Origin: JAZFSZ01 sp036446455
GTDB taxonomy: Bacteria; Pseudomonadota; Gammaproteobacteria; Acidiferrobacterales; JAJDNE01
Length of the DNA: 38,680 nt
Reading direction: 5' to 3'
Assembly (NCBI GenBank): GCA_036446455.1
Contig: JAZFSZ010000091.1
Span: 1-38,680 of the forward strand
In this document: piece after piece, positions 1 to 8,955 of the stretch
Layout: every line of letters begins with the position of its first letter
Numbering within the stretch: the stretch's first letter is position 1
The notes under the pieces: model-generated
The model's database searches: none
Told to the model about the DNA's origin: nothing
What the model saw: the letters and a program-made list of their open reading frames with translations, nothing else
Translations under genes and position numbers: made by a program

Positions 1-165
1 GCCGACCCCGCAACAAAGGATATCCCCATTATTGGCCTGTCGGCCCATGCCATGGCCGGTGATCGGGAAAAGGCCATGAATGCCGGCTGTGATGACTATG
101 ATACCAAACCGGTGGAGTTGCCGCGGTTGCTGGATAAAATATTGGGCTACCTGGGCGCCGAATGA
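1..165 (+). CDS. C-terminal end of a response-regulator receiver domain protein (5' partial)
   Basis: The reading frame is open from the first base and ends at TGA 163-165, giving 54 visible residues. They match the last third of a CheY-like receiver: the beta-4 strand segment IIGLSAHA, a DDY turn, then the conserved Lys-Pro (TKPVE) and the final helix. The phosphoacceptor Asp lies upstream of the window. The IGLSAHAM wording is common in receivers at the end of hybrid sensor kinases, so this is probably the end of a hybrid histidine kinase, but a stand-alone regulator is possible. It ends 34 bp before the double-receiver gene on the same strand, so the two are probably co-transcribed. Confidence 0.8.
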   Translation, partial: ADPATKDIPIIGLSAHAMAGDREKAMNAGCDDYDTKPVELPRLLDKILGYLGAE

Positions 166-199
166 ATCTAAACTGATAACAGCGATAACTAAAAAAGCG

Positions 200-1018
200 A
201 TGACTGGCCAAACCTATTCACTGTTAATTGTCGACGATAACGCGATGAACCGCGACATGCTTGCACGTCGTCTGGAACGCGAGGGCTATGCCATCACCAC
301 TGCCTCTGGTGGTAAGGCGGCGCTGGAGTTGGTAGGCAAGCAGGATTTTGATCTGGTGCTACTGGATATTCTGATGCCGGATATCGATGGTTACCAGGTG
401 CTGGAGCAACTCAAGGCGGATGCGCGGACCCGCGAGATCCCGGTGGTGATGCTCACTGCAGTACATGAGATGGATAGTGTGGTGCGTTGTTTCGAGATGG
501 GGGTAGAAGATTATTTGACCAAACCGTTCAATATTCCTTTTGTAAAGTCCAGAATTTCTTCCTGCCTGCGCAGCACCACGGTTAAAGGAAAAACCGGCAG
601 TAAAAGACCACAATCCGAATCAGACGAACATCGACTGTTAATTATCGATGACAACGCGATGAATCGCGACATGCTGGCGCGCCGCCTGGAGCACGAAGGG
701 TATCATATAACCACTGCCGCCGGTGGCCAGCAGGCACTGGAGCTGGTGGGAAAGGAGCGCTTTAATCTGATCCTGCTGGATATTCTGATGCCAGATATGG
801 ATGGCTACGAGGTACTGGAGAAGCTGAAGAGTAACGATGCCACCAAAGATATTCCGGTCATCATGCTGACAGCTGTTAATGAGGTGGAGAGCGTCAAGCA
901 TTGCATCGATCTGGGCGCCGAAGATTATCTCATCAAGCCATTCAATTCCGTACTGCTGAAATCACGTATTGCTGCGACTTTGCTATCAAAAGAAAAGGAC
1001 AGACTAAATGTGGATTAG
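200..1018 (+). CDS. Tandem double receiver-domain response regulator
   Basis: The protein has 272 aa and is built from two complete CheY-like receivers with no output domain. Receiver 1 (about residues 7-125) has the acidic pair D12/D13, phosphoacceptor D56, switch T86 and K108. Receiver 2 (about 145-262) has acidic D150/D151, D194, T224 and K247. All catalytic positions are intact in both halves. The halves are very alike in protein and DNA (both contain DDNAMNRDMLARRLE or nearly so), which indicates an internal duplication. The start at ATG 200 was preferred over an in-frame ATG at 80, because the upstream stretch overlaps the preceding receiver gene and does not look like protein. It probably works in a phosphorelay with the upstream protein. 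The partner output is unknown. Confidence 0.85.
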   Translation: MTGQTYSLLIVDDNAMNRDMLARRLEREGYAITTASGGKAALELVGKQDFDLVLLDILMPDIDGYQVLEQLKADARTREIPVVMLTAVHEMDSVVRCFEMGVEDYLTKPFNIPFVKSRISSCLRSTTVKGKTGSKRPQSESDEHRLLIIDDNAMNRDMLARRLEHEGYHITTAAGGQQALELVGKERFNLILLDILMPDMDGYEVLEKLKSNDATKDIPVIMLTAVNEVESVKHCIDLGAEDYLIKPFNSVLLKSRIAATLLSKEKDRLNVD

Positions 1019-1038
1019 AATGACACGGGTGAATTTTG

Positions 1039-2772
1039 CTATCGCACCAGCTTTATTACGCTAGACGTTTGTTTGACTGACTCCTGATTTGTGCCTCTAT
1101 TAACACGGCTTAACTCGGGTTTGCCCAATAGATACCCCTGGCAGTAATCGATGCCATACTGGCGCAACAGCTGAAAGCTGTCTTCGTCTTCAACAAATTC
1201 CGCCACGGTCGTTTTGCCCAAAGCATGGGCAATGTCATTCATTGCCCTGACCATTGCCTGGTCAACCGGACTTTTGGCCAGGTTCTTCACAAAGCGACCA
1301 TCAATTTTGACGATGTCAACGGGCAGGTCCCTGAGATAAGCGAAAGATGACATTCCGGTACCGAAGTCGTCCAGCGCAGTCTGGCATCCGAGAGACTTGA
1401 TCCGGGATAGTACCTTGACCGCCGCTGCCATATCGCCGATAGCGACTGTCTCGGTAACCTCGAATGTCAACGCAGTGGGGTGTGTTTTTGTCAGTTTTAA
1501 TTGCTGTTCGATCAGATCGCACACTTCCGGATCGGACAAAGTCATACCGGAAAGGTTGATACTGTAATGTAACTCAGGTTGATCCTGCCATTTTTCCGAT
1601 AGTTCCTGCATGGCATGCACAATAACCCAACGGTCAATATCGGCGGCCAGACCAAATCGTTCCGCCGAAGGTAAAAAACCACCGGGCATAACAATCTCAT
1701 TCTGTTCATTCACTAGTCGAACCAGTACCTCATAACTTTCGGTCTGACGGGTCTGGGTATTAACTATAGGCTGGTATGCCAGCACGAAGTGGTCTTGTTC
1801 GATAGCGATCTTGATGCGTCGTGACCTGCCCATATCCAGCGACATAATATTGACGTCAGACTCGTTTTCATCGTTATAGACATGTACCCGGTTGCGCCCC
1901 TGTTTCTTGGCCAGGTGGCATGCCAGGTCGGCCTGTGACATAACATCTTCCGGAAGGAAATTTGCAGGTGTGAGCTGTGCAACACCAATTGAGCAGTGGA
2001 TATCAACCTGTTTGCCTTCATGCATAAACTGGTAGTCGGTCAGGTTGGTACGGAAGGACTCTGCGACCTGGTAGGCCTTTTCCGGGGTGGCGTCTATGAG
2101 TAGCACGATGAACTCATCGCCACAAAAGCGTGACAGCAGATCACTTTTGCGCACACGTTTACCAAAAATTTCCGAGACCTCGATCAATAGCCGGTCGCCA
2201 GCGGCATGGCCCATCGTGTCGTTTACGTATTTAAAGTTATCCAGATCGATATAAAGCAGAGCGCATTGTCGAGCATCACTGCGCCTTATTTGTTCCGATA
2301 CCTTGTTCAGCTCTTTCTGGAAGAAACTACGATTGTAAAGCCCGGTCAGTCCGTCATGCTCGGCCATGTGTTTCAAATTTTCAAGCATGGCCTTACGTTC
2401 GCTTATATCCGCAACCAGACCCGTGTACAGCGTGTGTCCGTCGATACCAATGGCGCTGATTTTCAATGCCAGCGGGAGCCGACTGCCATTTTTATGGCGA
2501 CCGGTAATTTCACCTTCCTGTCCGATGTAGCGCTGAATCCCGTGACGCATGAAATGGGCAATATAATCATCGCGGCCGTCCATTCTTTCGATCGGGATAA
2601 TAAGCATCAGATTCTGGCCGACAATATCCGCCTGGTCATAACCGAACAGCTTTTCCGCCGCCAGATTAATGTTTTCGATTATGCCTTCTTCATTGAAGGT
2701 AATGATGCTTTCAGCCGCAGTATCAAGAATGGTTTCGAGGTGCTGTTGGCGGGCACGAACCTGATCCCGCAT
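1039..2772 (-). CDS. PAS-GGDEF-EAL cyclic-di-GMP signalling protein, N-terminally truncated
   Basis: The 577-aa frame contains a PAS domain (about 10-127), a GGDEF domain (about 137-300) and an EAL domain (about 315-560). The GGDEF signature reads CGDEF at 217-221, with an RxxD inhibitory-site motif (RKSD) five residues before it. The EAL signature reads EVL (348-350), with DDFGTG at 468-473 and later acidic residues present, so phosphodiesterase activity is plausible and cyclase activity possible. In-frame codons continue upstream to 2811 and read as the end of a HAMP domain (DETHELVAAFSDM), then hit a TAG at 2812-2814. No good start or Shine-Dalgarno site exists upstream. The ancestral protein was presumably a membrane sensor whose periplasmic, TM and HAMP parts have been lost. 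ATG 2772 is the best remaining start, but the gene may be decaying. Confidence 0.8.
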   Translation of the reverse strand: MRDQVRARQQHLETILDTAAESIITFNEEGIIENINLAAEKLFGYDQADIVGQNLMLIIPIERMDGRDDYIAHFMRHGIQRYIGQEGEITGRHKNGSRLPLALKISAIGIDGHTLYTGLVADISERKAMLENLKHMAEHDGLTGLYNRSFFQKELNKVSEQIRRSDARQCALLYIDLDNFKYVNDTMGHAAGDRLLIEVSEIFGKRVRKSDLLSRFCGDEFIVLLIDATPEKAYQVAESFRTNLTDYQFMHEGKQVDIHCSIGVAQLTPANFLPEDVMSQADLACHLAKKQGRNRVHVYNDENESDVNIMSLDMGRSRRIKIAIEQDHFVLAYQPIVNTQTRQTESYEVLVRLVNEQNEIVMPGGFLPSAERFGLAADIDRWVIVHAMQELSEKWQDQPELHYSINLSGMTLSDPEVCDLIEQQLKLTKTHPTALTFEVTETVAIGDMAAAVKVLSRIKSLGCQTALDDFGTGMSSFAYLRDLPVDIVKIDGRFVKNLAKSPVDQAMVRAMNDIAHALGKTTVAEFVEDEDSFQLLRQYGIDYCQGYLLGKPELSRVNRGTNQESVKQTSSVIKLVR

Positions 2773-2814
2773 ATCGCTGAAGGCAGCGACCAGCTCATGG
2801 GTTTCATCGTTCTA
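2773..2814 (-). pseudogene. Remnant of HAMP domain upstream of the GGDEF-EAL gene
   Basis: Thirteen codons upstream of and in frame with the PAS-GGDEF-EAL start read NDETHELVAAFSD. With the following Met this matches the typical C-terminal HAMP helix (DE-x-G-E-L-x-x-A-F-N-x-M). A TAG stop at 2812-2814 cuts the frame, and the sequence beyond turns sharply AT-rich with no coding character. This is read as the scar of a 5' deletion or replacement. Confidence 0.6.
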
Positions 2815-3262
2815 ATTTAGCATTTATCATGCCTATTTCCATACTGATATTGTGGAAAAATGGATAATATTAGAAGAAGCAGGGGGATATGCGAAAGGAT
2901 TGTGATAAGTTATTGATTTATTAACTGAATTACATTCGTGGACTTCTTGATTGCTTTTGTAATACTAACGCTCAATTCAAAAATGAATTTATGAATTATT
3001 TTATTAATTTATAGAGAAGCGAGATTACAGCAGGTGATTCGGCACGCGGAAATGACGCTCTGCGTTATAGTGTTGCAAAGGAGGCCGAAGATTTGTACAC
3101 ACGTCATTTTAGTAATACCGGGCTGAAAGACTGCTGGGATGCACAGGACACCATACGGCGCAGTAACGCCATTGGTATCACTACGGGCAGGAATGAATTA
3201 CCCCGATCTTCACCCCCAACAACTTCTTTGCTGCTGCCGGCATAATTCTCGACAATTACCCG
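2815..3262. other. Intergenic stretch, AT-rich in its first half; no gene seen
   Basis: From about 2821 to 3030 the sequence is clearly AT-rich, unlike the flanking coding DNA. It carries no frame with recognisable protein in either orientation. From 3031 to 3262 the composition returns to normal. Short reading frames cross this part on both strands, but none resembles a known protein or has a ribosome-binding site. No promoter or terminator could be assigned. Confidence 0.6.
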
Positions 3263-3439
3263 GTCTTCGTTGCCACCGCGACTCTCAATCACTGCTACCG
3301 GCGCGATTCTACCTCCTCCATACGTGGGCTCGTATCTCTTGCGGTCGCTCCCTGCCTCCCGTGTCACTTGTACTTCCCTGTACATCGGTCACTGTCGGCA
3401 TCCCTGCCTCCCGTGACACTTGTACTTCCCTGTACATCG
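3263..3439 (-). repeat. GGA-hairpin repeat element, copy A, with a 39-bp unit duplicated in tandem
   Basis: Two 39-bp units (3349-3387 and 3401-3439) differ at one base and are set 52 bp apart. Read on the minus strand, each begins with a 5-bp stem TGTAC/GTACA closing an AGGGAA loop (plus-strand 3369-3384 and 3421-3436). A GGGA-loop hairpin (GGCA/TGCC) follows, nested in a GTCAC/GTGAC stem formed across the unit junction. The core GUACAGGGAAGU matches 11 of 12 positions of the published CsrA SELEX consensus RUACARGGAUGU. Segment 3263-3285 matches 14484-14506 of copy B at 19 of 23 bases. The 12-mer of the loop core also occurs in the small RNA candidate at 9163-9174. No clear minus-strand promoter or terminator was found, so transcription is unproven. 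Confidence 0.65.
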
Positions 3440-3607
3440 TCCGTGTAGTTGTACCCCACTTTGAAGCGCATTCTGAAGTGGTGGGGCAGTGGCAAGATAA
3501 GGCTGTAAAGAGCAGGACAGCTGTTTTCCTGGACAAGATTGTTTACGGATGCGGTGCCGTTATCGATCGGGTAAACTTGATTACCAATTTGAACCGGGTG
3601 ATGTTTT

Positions 3608-4357
3608 ATGAAGTCTAGTGTTGTGCAGTCTGGAGTTGGTTTGATCGGCTTGTTGATGTTGTTGGGGATGGCCCCCACCGCCAATGCTGTCTGCGACGTT
3701 GATGCCATTAATCGCATCGTGTCCCGGTCCCTCCCCCGGCTTGTATTCGAAAAAGTGCGGGCAGCGCCTATCCCTGGTCTGTGTGAGGCATTGATTGATA
3801 CCGAGGTCTTCTATGTATCTGAAACCGGCAAATATCTTCTGGTCGGCAACCTGATCGCAATCAGCAGCGGTAGCAATCTTACCGCGCAGCGGCGGGCCGC
3901 AATCGTCAAGACGATCATGGACGATCTGGATGAAAAGCAAATGATTCATATCGGGCCGGCCAAAGCCAAACGCACCATTACCGTGTTTACCGATGTGGAT
4001 TGCCCCTATTGTGCGCGGTTGCATGAGGAGGTACCGCAGCTAACCAAAAAGGGAGTGAAAGTGCGATATCTGCTTTACCCCCGTAACGGGATACACACAT
4101 CAACTTATAAAAAATCGGTTTCGGTCTGGTGTGCCAAGGACAGAATCAAAGCAATCGGGATTGCCAAGGCCGGCGGTGAACTGAAGGAAATGACCTGTAC
4201 CAACCCGGTTGCGGATCACTACCAACTGGGACAACGTCTGGGCATTACCGGCACGCCGACGCTGATACTGGAAGATGGCACACGCATCGGTGGTTATGTA
4301 CCGGCACCACGGTTGCTGACCATGTTGGGTCTGAGCGGCAAGATTATAAAACCATAA
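3608..4357 (+). CDS. dsbC: Periplasmic thiol:disulfide interchange protein, DsbC family
   Basis: The 249-aa protein starts with a cleavable signal peptide (hydrophobic core about 8-22, cleavage near ANA-VC, residue 27). A DsbC/G-type N-terminal dimerisation domain follows (about 28-110), then a thioredoxin fold with the active site C132-P-Y-C135 and a cis-proline in GTPT (P217). DsbC rearranges wrong disulfides in periplasmic proteins and is kept reduced by DsbD. The active site is CPYC rather than the E. coli CGYC. Two additional Cys (in VWCAKD and MTCTNP) match the structural disulfide of DsbC. A second ATG at 3601 is in another frame and closes at once. The diguanylate cyclase gene follows after 24 bp, suggesting one transcript. 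Confidence 0.87.
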   Translation: MKSSVVQSGVGLIGLLMLLGMAPTANAVCDVDAINRIVSRSLPRLVFEKVRAAPIPGLCEALIDTEVFYVSETGKYLLVGNLIAISSGSNLTAQRRAAIVKTIMDDLDEKQMIHIGPAKAKRTITVFTDVDCPYCARLHEEVPQLTKKGVKVRYLLYPRNGIHTSTYKKSVSVWCAKDRIKAIGIAKAGGELKEMTCTNPVADHYQLGQRLGITGTPTLILEDGTRIGGYVPAPRLLTMLGLSGKIIKP

Positions 4358-4381
4358 GATGCAAGGGCTGCCAATCTTCCA

Positions 4382-5494
4382 ATGGATGACGACCTGATCA
4401 AATTACACCAACTACGTCGGCGTATGACGATGCTGGAAGATCAGCTGCGACGCAACGAACATATTTGGTCCGGGTTCCGTCAGATCGAGATCGACATGGT
4501 CGGCTCCCACTCGTTCGGTGATCTGCTAAGCGTACTCAGCAAGGGCATTCTGCAAACGTTCCATAGCGTCGAGTGCGTTACCATCGCCTGTTTTGATCCT
4601 GAATATGAACTGACCCGTCTGCTGGAAAGTACCGAAGATAGCGATGCGTTGAGTCAATTGTTTGTATCTCTTGGGCCGAAGGCAATTGCCAGCCTGTATC
4701 ACAAGCCCTATCACGCCTGGTTGGGGCAGTTTGATCCCGTTGCTCACGGCATTCTCTTCCCCGGGTTCGATGCAGTTGGTTCGGTGGCGCTGTCGCCACT
4801 GGTGTTAAAAGGCCGGCTGATCGGCAGTCTCAATCAGGGCAGCCGCGAAGCTGGCCACTTTGTCAGTCATGCGGCAACCGATTTGCTCGAACACATGGCC
4901 GCTGTTACCGCCATGTGCATTGATAACACTGTGATTCACGAACGCCTGAAGGTAGACGGACTTACTGACTCACTGACCGGCATATCGAACCGACGTTTCT
5001 TTGAGCGCCGTCTCAAGGCAGAGGTCGAGCGCTGGCGGCGTTCCGGTTCCAGTTTGTGTTGTGTTGTTGCCGATATTGATCACTTCAAGCGCGTGAATGA
5101 CCAGTTTGGCCACCAGATCGGGGATGTGATACTGCGGCGTGTTGCCCAGGAGTTGGGTAAGGTGTTGCGCAGCAGTGATGTACTGGCGCGTTACGGTGGC
5201 GAAGAGTTTGTGTTGTTGTTACCCGAAACGTCCATACTGGTGGCGACGGAAATTGCCGAACGCCTGCGACAGGACATATCGGTCATGAATTTTGATGAAA
5301 AAATACTGGCAAATTTTCAGGTCACTGTTTCTCTCGGACTGGCAAGTCTGATGCCGGAAAATGACGTGAATGACGCTTCTCCGGGGGATTGGCTATTCCA
5401 GCGCGCCGACGATGCCCTGTATCAGGCCAAGAATGGTGGCCGCAATCGCGTGGTGGTGGCCGCAACACAACCGCATCAGGTGTCCGCGGGGTAG
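4382..5494 (+). CDS. Diguanylate cyclase with N-terminal GAF-like (DUF484-type) domain
   Basis: The 370-aa protein begins with a short helical region, then a GAF-like domain (about 40-185) in the style of DUF484 proteins, then a GGDEF domain (about 190-360). The signature is intact (GGEEF, 272-276), and the inhibitory RxxD site (R263-S-S-D266) lies the standard five residues before it. An active, product-inhibited c-di-GMP synthase is therefore expected. No signal peptide or TM segment is visible, so it is cytoplasmic. The GAF-like ligand is unknown. The gene follows dsbC by 24 bp. Its 3' end overlaps the convergent addA-like frame by 19 bp. Confidence 0.87.
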   Translation: MDDDLIKLHQLRRRMTMLEDQLRRNEHIWSGFRQIEIDMVGSHSFGDLLSVLSKGILQTFHSVECVTIACFDPEYELTRLLESTEDSDALSQLFVSLGPKAIASLYHKPYHAWLGQFDPVAHGILFPGFDAVGSVALSPLVLKGRLIGSLNQGSREAGHFVSHAATDLLEHMAAVTAMCIDNTVIHERLKVDGLTDSLTGISNRRFFERRLKAEVERWRRSGSSLCCVVADIDHFKRVNDQFGHQIGDVILRRVAQELGKVLRSSDVLARYGGEEFVLLLPETSILVATEIAERLRQDISVMNFDEKILANFQVTVSLGLASLMPENDVNDASPGDWLFQRADDALYQAKNGGRNRVVVAATQPHQVSAG

Positions 5495-8400
5495 GGGACT
5501 TCCACCGTTTCCGCGCAGGCGGTAAAAAGCAACAGCAGTTTTAGTTTCTTGCCTGGCCAGAGTTTGCTGGCGCCGTCTCCGTAATACTGCATTTGCGTGT
5601 AATACGACTCTGCCAGCCTGGCGATATTCTCTGCTGAAGCCGATTCATGGGTCTTATAGTCGATTATAGTGACCTGGTCGTCCTCGACAACGACCCGATC
5701 GATAATACCGAATACCGATTTCCCGTTTAGCCGATAGAGCACTGGCATTTCGTTGCGTGACCAGGTGTTTTTACCCGGATGAAATAAATCTTGCAGCTTT
5801 TTATTCCTGACCAGTTGCAGGCTATGCTGCCAACAGTGTTCGAATTCTTCATCCTCCAGCTCGTGGCGAGCCGCGCGCTCCAGCTTTTTCCGTATGGCCG
5901 CCGGATCAGTATTGTCTGTCAGTCGTTCCAGGATGCGGTGAATCCAGACGCCACGCTTGCGGGCAGTAGCAGAATCGCCATGGGCGCGATGTGTATCATT
6001 GTCTTCATCCTCTTCTTTATGGCTGGGGTTGATAATCTCATTCGCCGCGAGAGTTTCTATGGGTTGCGTCAGAGCTCTGTCAATTCCTGTATCGGCCTCA
6101 AGGGTTATTTCTGTCGATACTGTGATTTTGCCGGGGAGCCCGAAGGAAAACACCAGTGGAGATGTCTTGCTATTGTCTTCAAGGTGTATTCGAATATCAA
6201 AATTAGTCATGTCCAGCTCAAACGCCTGCTTCTTCTCACTCAATCTTGACCGGATAAAGCCATACCAGCCGTGATCTTTTGACCTGGGTTCGCAGCCGGA
6301 AATAAATAAAACCTGACGTGCACGCGTCAGGGCAACATAGAGCAAATTGACCTCTTCGCGTTTGTCCCCCAGACGTTGGGTGTCGTAGGCCTGACCGGAA
6401 GCCGTATCCCTGTCGCCTTTCTTTCCCGCAAGGAAAAATGTCTCCGGCTTACGGGCATTATCTGGCCAACAGGTGATGGTGTGATAGCTGGCCGCGTGCT
6501 CTTGAGTTGCCCTTGCTGCGTCAGCCAGAAATACCACGGCAGCTTCCAGTCCCTTGGCGCCATGGATGGTCATAAAACGCACACGCCCGTCAGACCCGGC
6601 GTCGGAGGCCGGGACGTCCTCGTCGCTGCCGAGATAGGGCAGTGAGGTGACAAACTGGCTCAGGCTGGGATAACGGCCACTGTCCATCCGCAACGCCAGT
6701 TCCAGCAGGTGATTGAAATTGGCTTCGATGCGCGGACGGACGTGGTCGGGCGCACCCGCGAGGTAACGATTGACAATATTAGCCTGCTCGAAAATCTTGT
6801 CGAGTAAATCATGTACCGGAATCCTGTCCACCAACTCCCGCCAGGCGCTTAACAGGCGCCAGGCGCGTTGAATGGGGTCGCCATCATTTGCCACGGCAGC
6901 CGCCTGCGGTAGTCGCTGCCACCACCACGGCTGAGCTTGTCTGGCCAGCGATATCAATGTCTGGTTGCTGCACGAAAAAATGGGTGAGCGCAGGGCCGAG
7001 GCCAACGCCAGATTGTCGAAGGGTGACAGCAGGGCCCGCAGCAAATGGTTCAGATCCTTGATTTCCAGTGCGCTCAGAAATTGATCTTTGCTGGCACTGG
7101 TAAACGGGATGCCGGCGCGGCGAAATTCGGTCTCGTAGACTGCCGTATGTGCTCTGCTACGGACCAGTATCATGATATCGCCAAAGTGCAGTGGGCGCGG
7201 CTGATCGCCATCGTCAATTGCCTGGCCGATCAATTCCCGGATTCGGGCAATAATAAGTTCGGCCTCGCGCCGATGCTGAATTTCGCTGATGTTTTCGCAA
7301 TGGCGTCGGGGTATCTCCAGCGGGTTTCTGAAGCCTGTATGTTGTTCCTGCTCATCAGGTTTTTCCCGCTTTATGAGAGGTAGTAACTCCACCTTCCCCC
7401 AGCGTTGCCGGTGGTGCGCATCGTGCGTTGTAAAGCCATGTAGTTGAAAAGGGTTTCCGCTGCCGGTGTCCTCACCGGATTCATTATCCATGGCGCGGTC
7501 AAAGAGCAGGTTCACAAATTCGATGATGGCAGGCGAGGAGCGGTAGGACTTCTGCTGGTTTGCTGTTTCTGCTCCCATATTGATGGTTAGCCAGTTATTG
7601 GCGTGATGAAACAGCCCCGGTGCGGCACGACGAAAACGATATATCGACTGTTTGATGTCGCCAACAATAAAAGCACTTCGATCCCGGTCCGTCCGACCGG
7701 CTGCCATTTCATCCAGCAGCGGTAAAATCAGGTGCCACTGGGTAGGGTTGGTGTCCTGAAATTCATCAATCAACAGATGATTGATGCGCTGATCCAGTTT
7801 GTATTGTACCCAGTGCGCAAATTCGCTCTTGTTCAACAGGCGGTAGGCGCGCCACTCAAGATCGGCAAAGTCGAGAACTTCCAGTTGCGCCTTTAGTTGC
7901 TGGTATTCGTCCAGCAGGGCCTGGCCACAACGAATCCAGGCATGGTTGATGCGTTTATTTTTGTCCCGCTTTGCCTGTTCGTACAAGCGATCAAGCTGCT
8001 GCTGAATTTTTGCTTCCAGCTCGCGAATCTCGCTCAGGCCTTTTTCCCCCAGCTTCTTTCGCGTGGTTTTATTGTCGTTAAATACACGCGCTACGTCTTT
8101 GTTGTCGCGGAACACCTTTCCGGGTTTATTCAGATATAGAAAATCGGCGAGCGTTTCAAGGGGGTTAGCTTCGATCTCGGCCATATGTCTCAGATTTGCT
8201 TTGGTCGGGTGTTTCGCCAGTAACTGCCCGTAGCGATAAACCTTCTTCTTTAACGCTTTGCGAGAGAGCGCGTCGAACGAGTCCGCCGCAGAACCAGACG
8301 CCAGCAATTGGTCAATGCGGTCCTGTGCGTAGGTGCAAGCATCAGCTTCCCCTTCAACAAAAGCCAACCAGTCGTTACGGTGCCGAAGGAAGTCGTGCAG

Positions 8401-8955
8401 TGCGTTGCGCACCACTACCGGGTTATCCATCAGTTGCAGCAGGACGCCGAATGAATGTAGACAATCTTTCTGGTCGGGGTGACGCAAGTTTCTCTCGAAG
8501 TTCTGCCACGCTCGATCTTGTAGCTGCTGTGTATTTTCGACAATCTGGAACCCGGGCGGCAGGCCGCTTTCCAGTGGAAAACTCTGTAACAGATCCTGGC
8601 AAAAGGCATGAAACGTCGTCACCCTCAGCGGGTGTTCCGATCCCAGAAGCGTTTCGTAAAGTCGCCCGGCTTTTGCCAGGCTCTCCGGTGACGGCGCGCA
8701 CCCGATCTCAGCCAGCTGTTGTTGCAACACGTCTTTTTCGCTCGCCGCCATTTCCAGCAGGCGGTCCATCACCCGTTGTTCAATTTCGGCTGCTGCCTTA
8801 CGGGTAAAAGTGATCGCCAGAATTGCACCGGGGTGGGCGCCCTTTAGCAGCAGGTGAATTATGCGACTGGTCAGCAGCCATGTTTTACCGGTCCCGGCTG
8901 CCGCATGGACCACGAAATTGCCTTCGGGTAGCGTCGTGCGGGTGATATCAGACAT
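5476..8955 (-). CDS. addA: AddA-like ATP-dependent helicase/exonuclease (UvrD superfamily, C-terminal PD-(D/E)XK nuclease)
   Basis: The 1159-aa protein is a superfamily-1 helicase fused to a RecB-type nuclease. It has Walker A AAGTGKT (19-25), motif Ia ITFTRKAAAEI, motif II IDEFQDTNP (about 390), motif III GDIKQSIYRFR, motif V TIHGAKGLE and motif VI YVALTRARQ. The nuclease motifs are D1086 in GIIDR and D1099-Y-K1101 in IIDYKT. With the AddB-like partner it should resect double-strand breaks to load RecA, doing the job of RecBCD. The partner gene lies upstream on the same strand, but 423 bp intervene, which is unusual for this pair. The symbol is by family; the genus-specific name is uncertain. 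Confidence 0.85.
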   Translation of the reverse strand: MSDITRTTLPEGNFVVHAAAGTGKTWLLTSRIIHLLLKGAHPGAILAITFTRKAAAEIEQRVMDRLLEMAASEKDVLQQQLAEIGCAPSPESLAKAGRLYETLLGSEHPLRVTTFHAFCQDLLQSFPLESGLPPGFQIVENTQQLQDRAWQNFERNLRHPDQKDCLHSFGVLLQLMDNPVVVRNALHDFLRHRNDWLAFVEGEADACTYAQDRIDQLLASGSAADSFDALSRKALKKKVYRYGQLLAKHPTKANLRHMAEIEANPLETLADFLYLNKPGKVFRDNKDVARVFNDNKTTRKKLGEKGLSEIRELEAKIQQQLDRLYEQAKRDKNKRINHAWIRCGQALLDEYQQLKAQLEVLDFADLEWRAYRLLNKSEFAHWVQYKLDQRINHLLIDEFQDTNPTQWHLILPLLDEMAAGRTDRDRSAFIVGDIKQSIYRFRRAAPGLFHHANNWLTINMGAETANQQKSYRSSPAIIEFVNLLFDRAMDNESGEDTGSGNPFQLHGFTTHDAHHRQRWGKVELLPLIKREKPDEQEQHTGFRNPLEIPRRHCENISEIQHRREAELIIARIRELIGQAIDDGDQPRPLHFGDIMILVRSRAHTAVYETEFRRAGIPFTSASKDQFLSALEIKDLNHLLRALLSPFDNLALASALRSPIFSCSNQTLISLARQAQPWWWQRLPQAAAVANDGDPIQRAWRLLSAWRELVDRIPVHDLLDKIFEQANIVNRYLAGAPDHVRPRIEANFNHLLELALRMDSGRYPSLSQFVTSLPYLGSDEDVPASDAGSDGRVRFMTIHGAKGLEAAVVFLADAARATQEHAASYHTITCWPDNARKPETFFLAGKKGDRDTASGQAYDTQRLGDKREEVNLLYVALTRARQVLFISGCEPRSKDHGWYGFIRSRLSEKKQAFELDMTNFDIRIHLEDNSKTSPLVFSFGLPGKITVSTEITLEADTGIDRALTQPIETLAANEIINPSHKEEDEDNDTHRAHGDSATARKRGVWIHRILERLTDNTDPAAIRKKLERAARHELEDEEFEHCWQHSLQLVRNKKLQDLFHPGKNTWSRNEMPVLYRLNGKSVFGIIDRVVVEDDQVTIIDYKTHESASAENIARLAESYYTQMQYYGDGASKLWPGKKLKLLLLFTACAETVEVPYPADT

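Noticed and set aside
2206..2820. Plus-strand reading frame opposite the GGDEF-EAL gene
   Set aside because: It is a shadow of the coding strand, with no recognisable domain.
3349..3439. Two near-identical 39-bp repeats that might be a small CRISPR array
   Set aside because: There are only two copies, the gap between them is just 13 bp, and no cas genes are near. The repeats form GGA-loop hairpins instead.
3541..3576. GTTTAC/GTAAAC inverted repeat upstream of dsbC
   Set aside because: Only 6 bp with a 24-bp spacer; too weak to call an operator without comparison.
3104..3618. Several overlapping short reading frames on both strands
   Set aside because: They are translations of the GGA repeat (for example peptides with YREVQV and DVQGSTSDTGG) and lack protein character or start signals.
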